Assembly: GCA_030263455.1 (NCBI GenBank)
Contig: SZOZ01000011.1
Coordinates: forward strand, 62,001 to 126,000
Length of the DNA: 64,000 nt
Direction of reading: 5' to 3'
Source: Synechococcales cyanobacterium CNB
Lineage (GTDB): Bacteria; Planctomycetota; Phycisphaerae; Phycisphaerales; UBA1924
In this document: positions 56,292 through 63,030 of the stretch, piece by piece
Numbering within the stretch: position 1 is the stretch's first letter
Layout: every line of letters starts with the position of its first letter
Notes under the pieces: generated by a model
What the model saw: only the letters and a program-made list of their open reading frames with translations
Told to the model about the DNA's origin: nothing
Database searches by the model: none
Made by a program: the position numbers and the translations under genes

Positions 56292-56813
56292 ATGGGATTG
56301 CCGCAAGGGCTCCGCGAGGTGCGGATCGGAATCGTGTTCGCCCTGGCGACCATGCTTCTCGGGTTCGGGCTAGGAGGCGTGTTCGGGCTGGCGGAGGAGT
56401 CGCTCAAGGGTGACCTGGACCGGCGCGGCAAGGCCGTGTTGGAGAGCGTCTACGCGGGCAACGACGCCAAACGGATCGAGACCAGGGACAAGGCATGGAC
56501 GTACTACAAGCGAGCCCACCTGCACGCAGGAGCCATGGGAACCTCCGCCTTGGCGATGTCGATGCTACTGGCCAAGCTGCCAGGCGCGACGCGGCTGCGG
56601 TCGAGTATTGCGATCGCCCTGGGAATCGGCGGGCTTGGCTACGGCCTGTTCTGGCTGCTGGCGGGAATGCGTGCGCCCGGACTGGGGAGCACGGGATTGG
56701 CGAAGGAGTCGCTGAAGTTGCTCTCGATGCCTTCTGCCGGCCTGTTTCTCCTGGGAACATTGCTGGTCATGGCACTGTTCGCCAAGGAGTCATGGGCAGG
56801 CAGCAAATCCTGA
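56292..56813 (+). CDS. small integral membrane protein of unknown function
   Basis: 173 residues with about four membrane helices (about 12-33, 75-92, 100-122, 145-163). YYKRAHLHAGAMG before the second helix carries two His residues that could bind a metal or heme, but I do not recognise a family. GGGCAGG precedes the ATG. It is the last chromosomal gene before the dif-like site, and its final 47 bases lie opposite the 3' end of the first element gene. Confidence 0.65.
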   Translation: MGLPQGLREVRIGIVFALATMLLGFGLGGVFGLAEESLKGDLDRRGKAVLESVYAGNDAKRIETRDKAWTYYKRAHLHAGAMGTSALAMSMLLAKLPGATRLRSSIAIALGIGGLGYGLFWLLAGMRAPGLGSTGLAKESLKLLSMPSAGLFLLGTLLVMALFAKESWAGSKS

Positions 56814-57243
56814 GGGCGACCCGGTCGCGGCGGGTACGGTCGATTCGCAGGCCTTGTTTAACATAACCGCTATTCTCGGACGAATGGCGCGCCGTATCCT
56901 CATCGGTGGTGCATGTATCCGCCGATTTTGAAGCGCCTCGCATTTGGCGCGCTGGCGCGCCACTAATGGCGCGCTGGCGCGCCACGATCCGAAAAACTCG
57001 CGGAATCACTGCATCATTTTCGATGCGCAGCCAGCCCGCCTTCTGGAGGCTCGCGGTGTGGCGCGGGATCGTGTTGCGGTCGTCCATCCCAGTCAACTCG
57101 GCCAGCATCTTGTTCGTTGCCCGGATCAGCCCATCGGAATCGGCCAGAGTATCGAGGGCTACCAGCACCTTCAACTCAGGCCCGGAAAGGTCGCTCAGCA
57201 GGCGATTGGTGTCAAGCTCGGGGTGGACTATCTGCTGCGCCAT
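56767..57243 (-). CDS. winged-helix DNA-binding protein reading through the attachment site
   Basis: 158 residues. About 12-70 is a winged helix (LSGPELKVLVALDTLA, MLAELTGMDDRNTIPRHTASLQKAGWLRI), similar in style to phage replication or control proteins. The rest is basic and low in structure. Residues encoded across the dif-like site read NSGYVKQG; the last about 28 residues come from chromosomal sequence, so the natural C-terminus in the circular element would differ. ATG 57243 is preferred over ATG 57285, which directly abuts the predicted -10 box. Confidence 0.65.
   Translation of the reverse strand: MAQQIVHPELDTNRLLSDLSGPELKVLVALDTLADSDGLIRATNKMLAELTGMDDRNTIPRHTASLQKAGWLRIENDAVIPRVFRIVARQRAISGAPARQMRGASKSADTCTTDEDTARHSSENSGYVKQGLRIDRTRRDRVALRICCLPMTPWRTVP
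56856..56883 (-). other. dif-like XerCD recombination site (putative attL)
   Basis: Read on the minus strand: an 11-base XerC-type arm TCGTCCGAGAA, a 6-base centre TAGCGG, and an 11-base XerD arm TTATGTTAAAC. The XerD arm matches the E. coli dif arm TTATGTTAAAT at 10 of 11 positions and the 11-6-11 spacing is exact. The XerC arm is more divergent, which is common between phyla. It sits where chromosomal genes end and the viral gene block begins. Confidence 0.7.
56886..56984. repeat. cluster of GGCGCGCC palindromes and a 18-bp direct repeat
   Basis: GGCGCGCC occurs at 56886, 56954 and 56976. The 18-base unit TGGCGCGCTGGCGCGCCA is repeated exactly at 56945-56962 and 56967-56984, and each copy can fold into a GGCGCG/CGCGCC hairpin with a CTGG loop. 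The cluster lies inside the winged-helix gene, 3-100 bases from the dif-like site. It could be a binding site for that protein, an origin element or a recombination accessory site. Confidence 0.6.
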
Positions 57244-57285
57244 GGAGGGGGGCTGCTCCACGACCCGTGGTAGGTCGCCGGGCAT

Positions 57286-57314
57286 GGTATACTGCCCATC
57301 GACGGACTTGGCAA
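57286..57314 (-). promoter_or_regulatory. promoter of the winged-helix gene
   Basis: TTGCCA (-35) and TATACC (-10) separated by exactly 17 bases. Transcription would begin a few bases inside the ATG at 57285, which argues for the downstream ATG 57243. Confidence 0.5.
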
Positions 57315-57465
57315 GCGGGGCTGCTGCCAGCCGTCAAGCCCCCCGCCTGCCCGATGTTGCCGGGGGGCAACTCGCGGTCGTCGGCCGACTCGGCCGGCGG
57401 TCGCTTTCATCGGCCTGGCCGAGGCCAGACTTCCACTTTTTGACACACACGCGAGGCGCTTCGGT

Positions 57466-57499
57466 GGCCCGGCCTCCCAATCCCCCGGGAGGCCGGGCC
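57466..57499 (-). terminator. terminator-like hairpin after the structural operon
   Basis: A perfect 13-bp stem (GGCCCGGCCTCCC with its complement) around an 8-base loop, 14 bases beyond the stop of the lectin-domain gene. No T tract follows on either strand, so it may be a factor-dependent or RNA-stabilising hairpin. Confidence 0.55.
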
Positions 57500-57513
57500 T
57501 GGCGGAAGGCGAC

Positions 57514-58368
57514 TCAGGCGCGGACGCTGAACGAGTTGAACGCCCGGCCGCTGAGGGCGAAGGTGCCCAGGCCGGCGAACCCCGGGCCGGCATGGGTCGC
57601 GTCGATCAGACTGATGACGCCGGCCCCGTTCTTCTCGACCTCCAGGGTGGTTCCCGTCGCGCGGATGCGCATCTCATCGCCGATGGCGTAGCCGGTCGGG
57701 ATGGTCGTGAGCGCCGTAGCGACGTTGGCCGTGACGACGTAGAGCACGGTGCTCAGGGTCGTAGCGCGCGCAAAGTAGCCGCTCAGCGTGCCCCCCCCCG
57801 AGTCGGTTACGCGCAGGCCGACCAGGTGCTCGCCTGCGGCGCTGCCGATGACGATGGCGGCCTCACCATCCGCGAACTCGAGCGCGTTGTAGAGCAGGCA
57901 CGAACGCGGGTTGCCCGCGGCCTCGACCGCAGTCGCCGAGCACTGCCCCCCCCCTTCGGTGAAGGCTCCGCGTGCCTGCGTCCACCACGGGTTGAGGCTG
58001 CCCACCTCGAACGCATCATCGAAGTTGCTGTTGCGCCAGACGACGACGTTCTGTACGCCGCCGGTGGATTCGAGCGATCCGCCGTGGGATCCGCCGTTGG
58101 AGCCTCCGCCGCTCCCTCCGCTCCCTCCGAGTCCGCCGCCGCCGTCGTCTCCCCCCGCGAGGATGGCGGCCGCGACGTGGCCCGCGTAGGCGACGTCGCG
58201 CGGATAGCGCCGGCGCCGGGGCATCCGTCCGAGCTGTCGGCCTCCGCCGGCCGCGACCGGGCGCCGCGGTGCAGACTGGTGAGGGGGGGGCACCGCCGGC
58301 GTCTTACCCGGCATGTAGCGGTCGAGAAACTCCCCCACCAGCCGGTAGTAGTCGAGCGGCGAAGCCAT
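57514..58368 (-). CDS. probable virion spike / receptor-binding protein, LamG-like C-terminus
   Basis: 284 residues. N-terminal helix (MASPLDYYRLVGEFLDRYMPG), a Pro/Arg-rich stretch, a Gly/Ser hinge at about 75-98, then a C-terminal beta-sandwich (about 108-284). Its ending (GDEMRIRATGTTLEVEKNG, then GPGFAGLGTFALSG) is the last part of concanavalin/laminin-G-like folds common in phage host-binding proteins. A hinge plus lectin fold suggests host recognition. ATG overlaps the upstream stop (TGATG). It contains two 9-G tracts on the coding strand. Confidence 0.55.
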   Translation of the reverse strand: MASPLDYYRLVGEFLDRYMPGKTPAVPPPHQSAPRRPVAAGGGRQLGRMPRRRRYPRDVAYAGHVAAAILAGGDDGGGGLGGSGGSGGGSNGGSHGGSLESTGGVQNVVVWRNSNFDDAFEVGSLNPWWTQARGAFTEGGGQCSATAVEAAGNPRSCLLYNALEFADGEAAIVIGSAAGEHLVGLRVTDSGGGTLSGYFARATTLSTVLYVVTANVATALTTIPTGYAIGDEMRIRATGTTLEVEKNGAGVISLIDATHAGPGFAGLGTFALSGRAFNSFSVRA

Positions 58369-59054
58369 CAGCGCAGCACCGAGTCCGGGTACGGCGGGGC
58401 GACGGCCACCTGAACGATGACGCCACCGGTGAGCGTGCCGGTCTGTCCATTGATCTGCGAGCCGCGCACGACCAGGCACATATCGAGCGAGTCGCCGCGG
58501 CGTAGGCGCGCCGGGTGCGGGAAGTACCGCACCGGCGCGCCCTTGTTCGGCGCGGCATCGTTGTACTTCCCCGTGGGGAACGTCGTCACGAAGAGCGATT
58601 CAAGCGTCGATCGTCCGAGCAAGAGGCTCACGCCGGACGTTTCGACACCGACGACGTTGGAGGGGTAGGAGTACCACTCCTGGAACGGACCGGGCAGGTT
58701 GCGGCCGATGACGATGGCCGCGCCGTGCCCCCTCGCGTCGCCCCAGGCGATGCCTGCCGATCCGGCGTTGTCGGTCGGCAGCATTTCGACGCCGATCCAG
58801 CTCACCGCGGACGGCTGGGCCAACTCGCCGTCGATGCCGACGCGGAGGCTCTGGAACTTGAACCAGGCGGACGCGCCGATGGTCGGGTTGCTCACGGCGA
58901 TCGCGGTGAAGCCGCCGACCTTGACGCTGGTGTCGGCGGCTCCCAGGAGCGCATCCGCGGCGCCGCCGGCCGCTCCCGCGCCGCCGCCGGCGCCGGCCTG
59001 GTGCGGCGGGACGACGCCCGGCGCGATCAGTCTTGGGTCGGTCCACCAGCTCAT
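58368..59054 (-). CDS. beta-rich putative structural protein A
   Basis: 228 residues. A Gly/Ala-rich N-terminal linker (about 12-40) is followed by a beta-rich body with no membrane helix: VGGFTAIAVSNP, WFKFQSLRVGIDG, GHGAAIVIGRNLPG, and a C-terminal strand pair ending GGVIVQVAV. Size and strand pattern fit a single jelly-roll capsid or penton-type protein, but no motif proves this. The start overlaps the preceding stop as ATGA. Confidence 0.5.
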   Translation of the reverse strand: MSWWTDPRLIAPGVVPPHQAGAGGGAGAAGGAADALLGAADTSVKVGGFTAIAVSNPTIGASAWFKFQSLRVGIDGELAQPSAVSWIGVEMLPTDNAGSAGIAWGDARGHGAAIVIGRNLPGPFQEWYSYPSNVVGVETSGVSLLLGRSTLESLFVTTFPTGKYNDAAPNKGAPVRYFPHPARLRRGDSLDMCLVVRGSQINGQTGTLTGGVIVQVAVAPPYPDSVLR

Positions 59055-59533
59055 GCGCGGTAACGCCGCTTGCCCCAGAAGACCAGCTGGGCGCGCACGC
59101 TCTCCCCGGAGTCGTTGTAGAGGATGCCCCGCACCGTCACGTTCTCGGGGATGGTGTGGCGCGTCGTGAAGTACCCAGGGTCACGCCCGTCGCCAACCAG
59201 CAGGTTGAGCCGGACGGGCGCGTCGAACCACGGCTCACCCGCGGTGAACAACTCGACGCGGAACGCGGCGAGCGTCATAAATGTGTTGGAGTCGCGGGTC
59301 GCCACCGCGTCCCGAGGCGCCGGCGTGAACGCCACAGCGGACCCGCTTGCCGACGGGATGTACACAGCGGCGCGGAGACTCTCCAGAATGAACGTTCCAT
59401 TCTGGCTGAACGCCTTCGACGCCTGGGCGTTCGCGCCCGCGGCGATGGTCGTGGCCCAGTCGAGCGTGTAGGCGTACACGCGCTCGGCCATCCGTGCGCC
59501 CAGGTCTCCGGCTACGTCGGCTACGTCAGTCAT
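59051..59533 (-). CDS. beta-rich putative structural protein B
   Basis: 160 residues. An N-terminal helix (about 1-25) then beta strands: GTFILESLRAAVYIPS, FMTLAAFRVELFTAG, PVRLNLLVGDG, VTVRGILYNDSG and AQLVFWGKRRY. Soluble. The alternation and length fit a capsid, penton or decoration protein. GGGAG lies before the ATG; an in-frame start eight codons earlier lacks a good site. A 60-base gap separates it from the putative major capsid gene upstream. Confidence 0.5.
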   Translation of the reverse strand: MTDVADVAGDLGARMAERVYAYTLDWATTIAAGANAQASKAFSQNGTFILESLRAAVYIPSASGSAVAFTPAPRDAVATRDSNTFMTLAAFRVELFTAGEPWFDAPVRLNLLVGDGRDPGYFTTRHTIPENVTVRGILYNDSGESVRAQLVFWGKRRYRA

Positions 59534-59593
59534 GGCGGTGCTCCCATTTGCGGTCAATGCCCCGGGCCGGCTTTCGCCGGCACGGGGGGGGGA

Positions 59594-60301
59594 TCAGTAC
59601 TTCTCGACGGTGCAGAGCTGGCCGAACAGGCCGACGCGCACGACCAGGTCGGCGAAGGTGTCGAGCGTCAACTCGCTCCAGTCGATCGACAGGTTGATGC
59701 GCTTGAGCGGCAGGATGATGGTCGGAGGATCGAACCAGTAGCCGTCCTGCGTCGAGTGCGCCACGCGAGTCGAGGCGAACTGCCGGTGAACGGTTGTGTT
59801 GGTGTCGTGCGTGGCGCCGTCGATGTGCGGCGTGGACGGCCAGGGGAAGTTGTGAACGCCGAAGACGTTCTCGATGGGCCGTCGATTGCCGACGCGCATG
59901 TTGACGACACCGTGCGCGTAGAGCAGACGCCTGGCCTCGGCGGCCTCGCCGGCGGAGTCTGTCGGAACGGCGGTGCCCTCCACGTACTCCTGGTGGGTGG
60001 CGATCGCGGCGCCGGCGAGCGAGCGGCCGGCCTCGATGTAGATGCCGACGCGCTGCAGCGCGAAGTAGTACTGGCTGGGAAGCTGCGAGGCCTGCGGCAT
60101 GTTCGTGACGCGAGGCGCGTTGGCCGCGTTGAAGAACTCCAGGCGACCCGGCGTGCCGGTTGCTCCGCCGGTGTCGGGCAGCGCGGTGCGGAACCAGTAG
60201 CACTCCGGCCTGACGTAGTAATCGGCATCGTTGTACGGGCTGCCGTTCAGCGACGCGATCAGCGTGCGGTGAGCGGGGTGAAGACCTTTGTGAATCTGCA
60301 T
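59594..60301 (-). CDS. candidate major capsid protein
   Basis: 235 residues, soluble, with the clearest stand-alone ribosome site of the block (GGAGGTCC before the ATG). Predicted mostly beta: YYFALQRVGIYIEAG, LLYAHGVVNMRVGN, then TIILPLKRINLSIDW and FADLVVRVGLFGQL near the end. It shows no HK97-fold or known motif I can recognise. Size and beta content would fit a jelly-roll capsid protein of a tailless phage; this assignment is an inference from position and composition. A 9-G tract follows the stop. Confidence 0.45.
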   Translation of the reverse strand: MQIHKGLHPAHRTLIASLNGSPYNDADYYVRPECYWFRTALPDTGGATGTPGRLEFFNAANAPRVTNMPQASQLPSQYYFALQRVGIYIEAGRSLAGAAIATHQEYVEGTAVPTDSAGEAAEARRLLYAHGVVNMRVGNRRPIENVFGVHNFPWPSTPHIDGATHDTNTTVHRQFASTRVAHSTQDGYWFDPPTIILPLKRINLSIDWSELTLDTFADLVVRVGLFGQLCTVEKY

Positions 60302-60362
60302 GGCGGACCTCCACTTGTTGCCGGGGGAACAGGTGCGAGGTCAACGGGCCGGAGGCCCACGA

Positions 60363-60989
60363 TCAGCCGGCGTACTCCATCTCGGCCTCCTGGCCGGTGA
60401 GCGACGGGTCGTCCGGTGCGGGAAGCGCGGCGTAGCCGAGGCCGGTGAGCGTCGGATCGTTGGCGGCGGGGTACGCCGCGTAGCCGAGTCCGCTCATTGC
60501 GCGCTGGGCCTGCCAGGTGCGAACCAGGTCGATCGCGGCACCGGCCAGCGCTCCGACCATCAGCCCGGTCGCGGCCTTCGTGCCGATGAATCGACGCGCG
60601 GCGATCGAGGCCGCCAGGCCCACGCCGGCCTTGGCGATCAGGCGTCGATTGCCGACTCGCCAGTCCATCGGCGCGAACCGATCGAAGATCATGTCGGCGC
60701 CGACGACGCCGGCGGCCGTGGCCGCCACCGCGGGCAGAGTACCGGCCGGAAGGAACGCGAACCCACGCCGCCTGACCGGAGAACGTCGGCGGGTCGCACG
60801 GCGCCGAGCAGTCGAGCGGCGCTTCGCCATTGGAACACCTCCCCGGCGCTTCTTCGCCGGACGTGAGCCGGCCCGCGGACGGCGCTTACGCCGCGCCGCC
60901 GCGAGCATCCTGGCCGTGGCGCGACGCTGGGCCGCGCTTCGAGCCTTCTTCCGACGCCGGGGGGGGGGATTCGGGATGACCAACTGCAC
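60363..60989 (-). CDS. arginine-rich, membrane-associated virion-type protein, two possible starts
   Basis: 208 residues from GTG 60989 (GGAGG upstream) or 155 from ATG 60830 (GGAGGTG five bases upstream). Residues 1-75 are extremely basic (runs of Arg/Lys, protamine-like). About 80-160 is hydrophobic and Ala/Gly-rich, with two possible helices (LPAVAATAAGVVGADMIF, GLMVGALAGAAIDLV). The C-terminus has two tandem 16-residue repeats starting LGYAAYPA and LGYAALPA, each ending DPTLTG or DPSLTG. A genome-condensing or membrane-lining role is plausible. A 10-C run lies eight codons after the GTG. Confidence 0.55.
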   Translation of the reverse strand: MQLVIPNPPPRRRKKARSAAQRRATARMLAAARRKRRPRAGSRPAKKRRGGVPMAKRRSTARRRATRRRSPVRRRGFAFLPAGTLPAVAATAAGVVGADMIFDRFAPMDWRVGNRRLIAKAGVGLAASIAARRFIGTKAATGLMVGALAGAAIDLVRTWQAQRAMSGLGYAAYPAANDPTLTGLGYAALPAPDDPSLTGQEAEMEYAG

Positions 60990-60992
60990 TGC

Positions 60993-61241
60993 TCAGCCCT
61001 CCAGGTACACGGTGCGGGATCGACGGGTCACCTTCACGGGCGATGCGACGAGCACCCCCGGAGCAGCCTGGCTGACGTAGACGCGCGGCCGTCGCTTGAA
61101 CTTGTGCTCGTAGCGCTTGCCGTCGCGTTCGTAGATGACCGAGCAGAGGTTGCCCAGGTCGATCGCCTCGACGGCCGGCGACTCTTCGCGCCGGTGCCCA
61201 CCGCGGCGCGGCCGGATTTCTGCGGGGAGTCGCTTGCTCAC
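60993..61241 (-). CDS. small basic protein of unknown function
   Basis: 82 residues from a GTG that overlaps the upstream stop (GTGA). Arg/Lys-rich N-terminus (KRLPAEIRPRRGGHRR), then a compact beta-like domain: CSVIYERDGKRYEHKF, RVYVSQAAPGVLVAS, VYLEG. Not recognised. Position between membrane and basic proteins suggests a virion or morphogenesis role. Confidence 0.5.
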   Translation of the reverse strand: MSKRLPAEIRPRRGGHRREESPAVEAIDLGNLCSVIYERDGKRYEHKFKRRPRVYVSQAAPGVLVASPVKVTRRSRTVYLEG

Positions 61242-61888
61242 CGGCGCCCTCCCTTCCGCCTGAAGGCGATGAGCAACAGGCCCATGCCGAGCATGATCAA
61301 CGGGAGGGGCGGGGATGGGGACGGATCGCCACCCCCGCCCGCGTGCCCCGGAGAGACCAGGCTGGCCGGGGGGATCGGCGCCATGAGCGACTGGATCACC
61401 GACACGGCCCCAGCCGCCGCCCCCGCGGCCGCGGAAGCGACCCGCGAGGCCGGCCCAGGAGCCGTCTGGACGGGCGGGGTGGACCCGGGAGCCAGCCCGA
61501 GCCGCGAGAGCGCAGCGGCCGTCCTGGAGGCGTACAGCGGGTGGGCCAGGGCGAGCGTCACCGCGGCCTCCAGGCTCTTCTTGTCCGGGATCGGTCCCTT
61601 GCCGGCGGCGGCCGCCTCCAGGCCAGCCACCAACTTCGCCATATGCGGCCAGGTCGCGGGCCACTGACGCGGGGCCGCGGCCGTCGCCGCGGCGATCGCC
61701 GTGCGCGCATCGGGGGCGATCTTCTGGACAAAGAGCGTTCCCGCCCAGGCCTCGCAGGCCGCGCCGCCTTCGTTCCGGCAGACAGCCTCGTACATGAGCC
61801 GCGGTGCGGGGTAGCGCGTGCGCGGGTACCGACGCGCCGTGCCGGCGTTCAGCCACAAAGCCGTGTCCATGACGGGGAGACGGCTCAT
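61238..61888 (-). CDS. predicted membrane protein with C-terminal anchor
   Basis: 216 residues from ATG 61888 (ATGA overlap with the upstream stop). The N-terminal half contains Trp, Tyr and Cys residues (MYEAVCRNEGGAACEAW). About 140-165 is an Ala/Gly helix (ASAAAGAAAGAVSVIQSL) similar to one in the 160-residue protein upstream; a Pro/Gly linker leads to a C-terminal membrane helix (LPLIMLGMGLLLIAF) followed by RRKGGRR. This topology fits a virion-membrane protein. Confidence 0.55.
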   Translation of the reverse strand: MSRLPVMDTALWLNAGTARRYPRTRYPAPRLMYEAVCRNEGGAACEAWAGTLFVQKIAPDARTAIAAATAAAPRQWPATWPHMAKLVAGLEAAAAGKGPIPDKKSLEAAVTLALAHPLYASRTAAALSRLGLAPGSTPPVQTAPGPASRVASAAAGAAAGAVSVIQSLMAPIPPASLVSPGHAGGGGDPSPSPPLPLIMLGMGLLLIAFRRKGGRR

Positions 61889-62544
61889 GCGGGACTCCGG
61901 CGACGGGGACGAAAGTGCAGCATCGCAAGAAACGCACCGACGATCAGCACGCCACCGAATCCGATCGCTGTAGCCTGGACGAGCGGCGGCGCAGGCTGGG
62001 TCGGGCGAGAGAGAGTGGGGAGTGTACTCGGAAGCGGCTGCTGTGCTTCTAACTTCGCCTTCAGCAGCAGCTCCCACATACGCAGAGCAGTAGCATTCTG
62101 CTCCTTGTTGATCTTGACATCCGCGTTCGCATCAACGTGATTCCAGAGCACGACCGTCGCCGCGGCTACGACGGCCAGCACCAGCACTACGGCCACGATG
62201 GGGATGGCCGCGAGTCCAGATATCCTGGCTGGATGCTGGTCGGCCCGAATCAGCCCTCGGCGCACCGCCTCGTCGTACTTCGCCAGGTGTACAGATACGC
62301 GCTGCCTCAGACGTTCGCCGAACGTCTCAACCCATCTATCCATCGCCTGGAGCTGAGCGCGCCGTCCAGGGGCCAACCGTGTTCGGTCAATGCTCGGGAG
62401 CTCAGTGACGATCTTGTTGTACAGCCTGGTGACGGTAGTGAGTCCCATCATCGACCGTACCATTTGATCGCGTAGCCCCGGGAAGAGACGCCACCACAAC
62501 CCAAGGTCTACAGAGCCGGTATTGTGTGTGGGGTCAACGTACAT
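61885..62544 (-). CDS. predicted two-pass membrane protein
   Basis: 219 residues. A soluble helical N-terminal part (about 1-105), a membrane helix at about 108-132 (AAIPIVAVVLVLAVVAAATVV), a short loop, and a second helix near 193-210 (AIGFGGVLIVGAFLAML) followed by RPRRRSP. Lower GC than neighbours. No Shine-Dalgarno before ATG 62544, so a start further inside is possible. Stop overlaps the next ATG. Confidence 0.55.
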   Translation of the reverse strand: MYVDPTHNTGSVDLGLWWRLFPGLRDQMVRSMMGLTTVTRLYNKIVTELPSIDRTRLAPGRRAQLQAMDRWVETFGERLRQRVSVHLAKYDEAVRRGLIRADQHPARISGLAAIPIVAVVLVLAVVAAATVVLWNHVDANADVKINKEQNATALRMWELLLKAKLEAQQPLPSTLPTLSRPTQPAPPLVQATAIGFGGVLIVGAFLAMLHFRPRRRSPA

Positions 62545-62555
62545 AGGGAGAACCG

Positions 62556-62792
62556 ATGCTGCTCACATTCAACTGGTTGGAACTCAGGCCAAAGACGCGG
62601 GGGGAAGTCGTCCTGGACAAACTCGCAGACTCGGCGCCGGAACTCGTACTGGCATTCATCGGCCTCATCGCTGTACTCGCCGTCTGTGAGACGATCAACT
62701 GGGTTTGCAAACGCGCGATGCGAACCAAGGGGACTTTTACTCCTCCCACCCCAACTGACGACTCACCGACTCCAGGTCGCCATCCACGTTGA
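62556..62792 (+). CDS. small single-pass membrane protein on the opposite strand
   Basis: 78 residues; AGGGAG lies five bases before the ATG. One membrane helix at about 29-48 (LVLAFIGLIAVLAVCETINW), then a Lys/Arg cluster and a Pro/Thr-rich tail. It is the only plus-strand gene in the element. It starts 12 bases from the divergent two-pass protein and its 3' end overlaps the minus-strand gene beyond by 56 bases. Holin, immunity or virion protein are all possible. Confidence 0.45.
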   Translation: MLLTFNWLELRPKTRGEVVLDKLADSAPELVLAFIGLIAVLAVCETINWVCKRAMRTKGTFTPPTPTDDSPTPGRHPR

Positions 62793-63027
62793 TCGCGGTG
62801 CCGCCCGCCAGGTGGAGCGTGACCGTGTCGCCGCGCGTGCTCTCGATGGCGAGCACGTGGCCGACCTTCACGCGCACGGCGCCGTGTGGCCCGCTGAAGT
62901 AGGCCGAACGCTTCGACCTCTCCACGCTCTCGGCGACGCGCTCCAGGGCGTTGAAGGTCTTGGCCGCAGCCTCTTCGATCATCGAGTCTGGTGGCTGCGG
63001 AAGGGCACCGTTGAGTCCGTCCATCAT
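62737..63027 (-). CDS. small protein with FlbD-like beta domain
   Basis: 96 residues. N-terminal helix (about 15-40, EEAAAKTFNALERVAESVERS) then VRVKVGHVLAIESTRGDTV and LHLAGGTAINVDGDLESV. The second part looks by eye like the FlbD family pattern (I..Ie..pDT.I.L.nG....V..S...v). Function in the element unknown. The start is three bases after the upstream stop. Confidence 0.5.
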   Translation of the reverse strand: MMDGLNGALPQPPDSMIEEAAAKTFNALERVAESVERSKRSAYFSGPHGAVRVKVGHVLAIESTRGDTVTLHLAGGTAINVDGDLESVSRQLGWEE

Positions 63028-63030
63028 GGT

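Noticed and set aside
57592-58413. 273-codon plus-strand frame opposite the lectin-domain gene
   Set aside because: Antisense shadow; the minus-strand frame has TGATG coupling and a clear domain layout.
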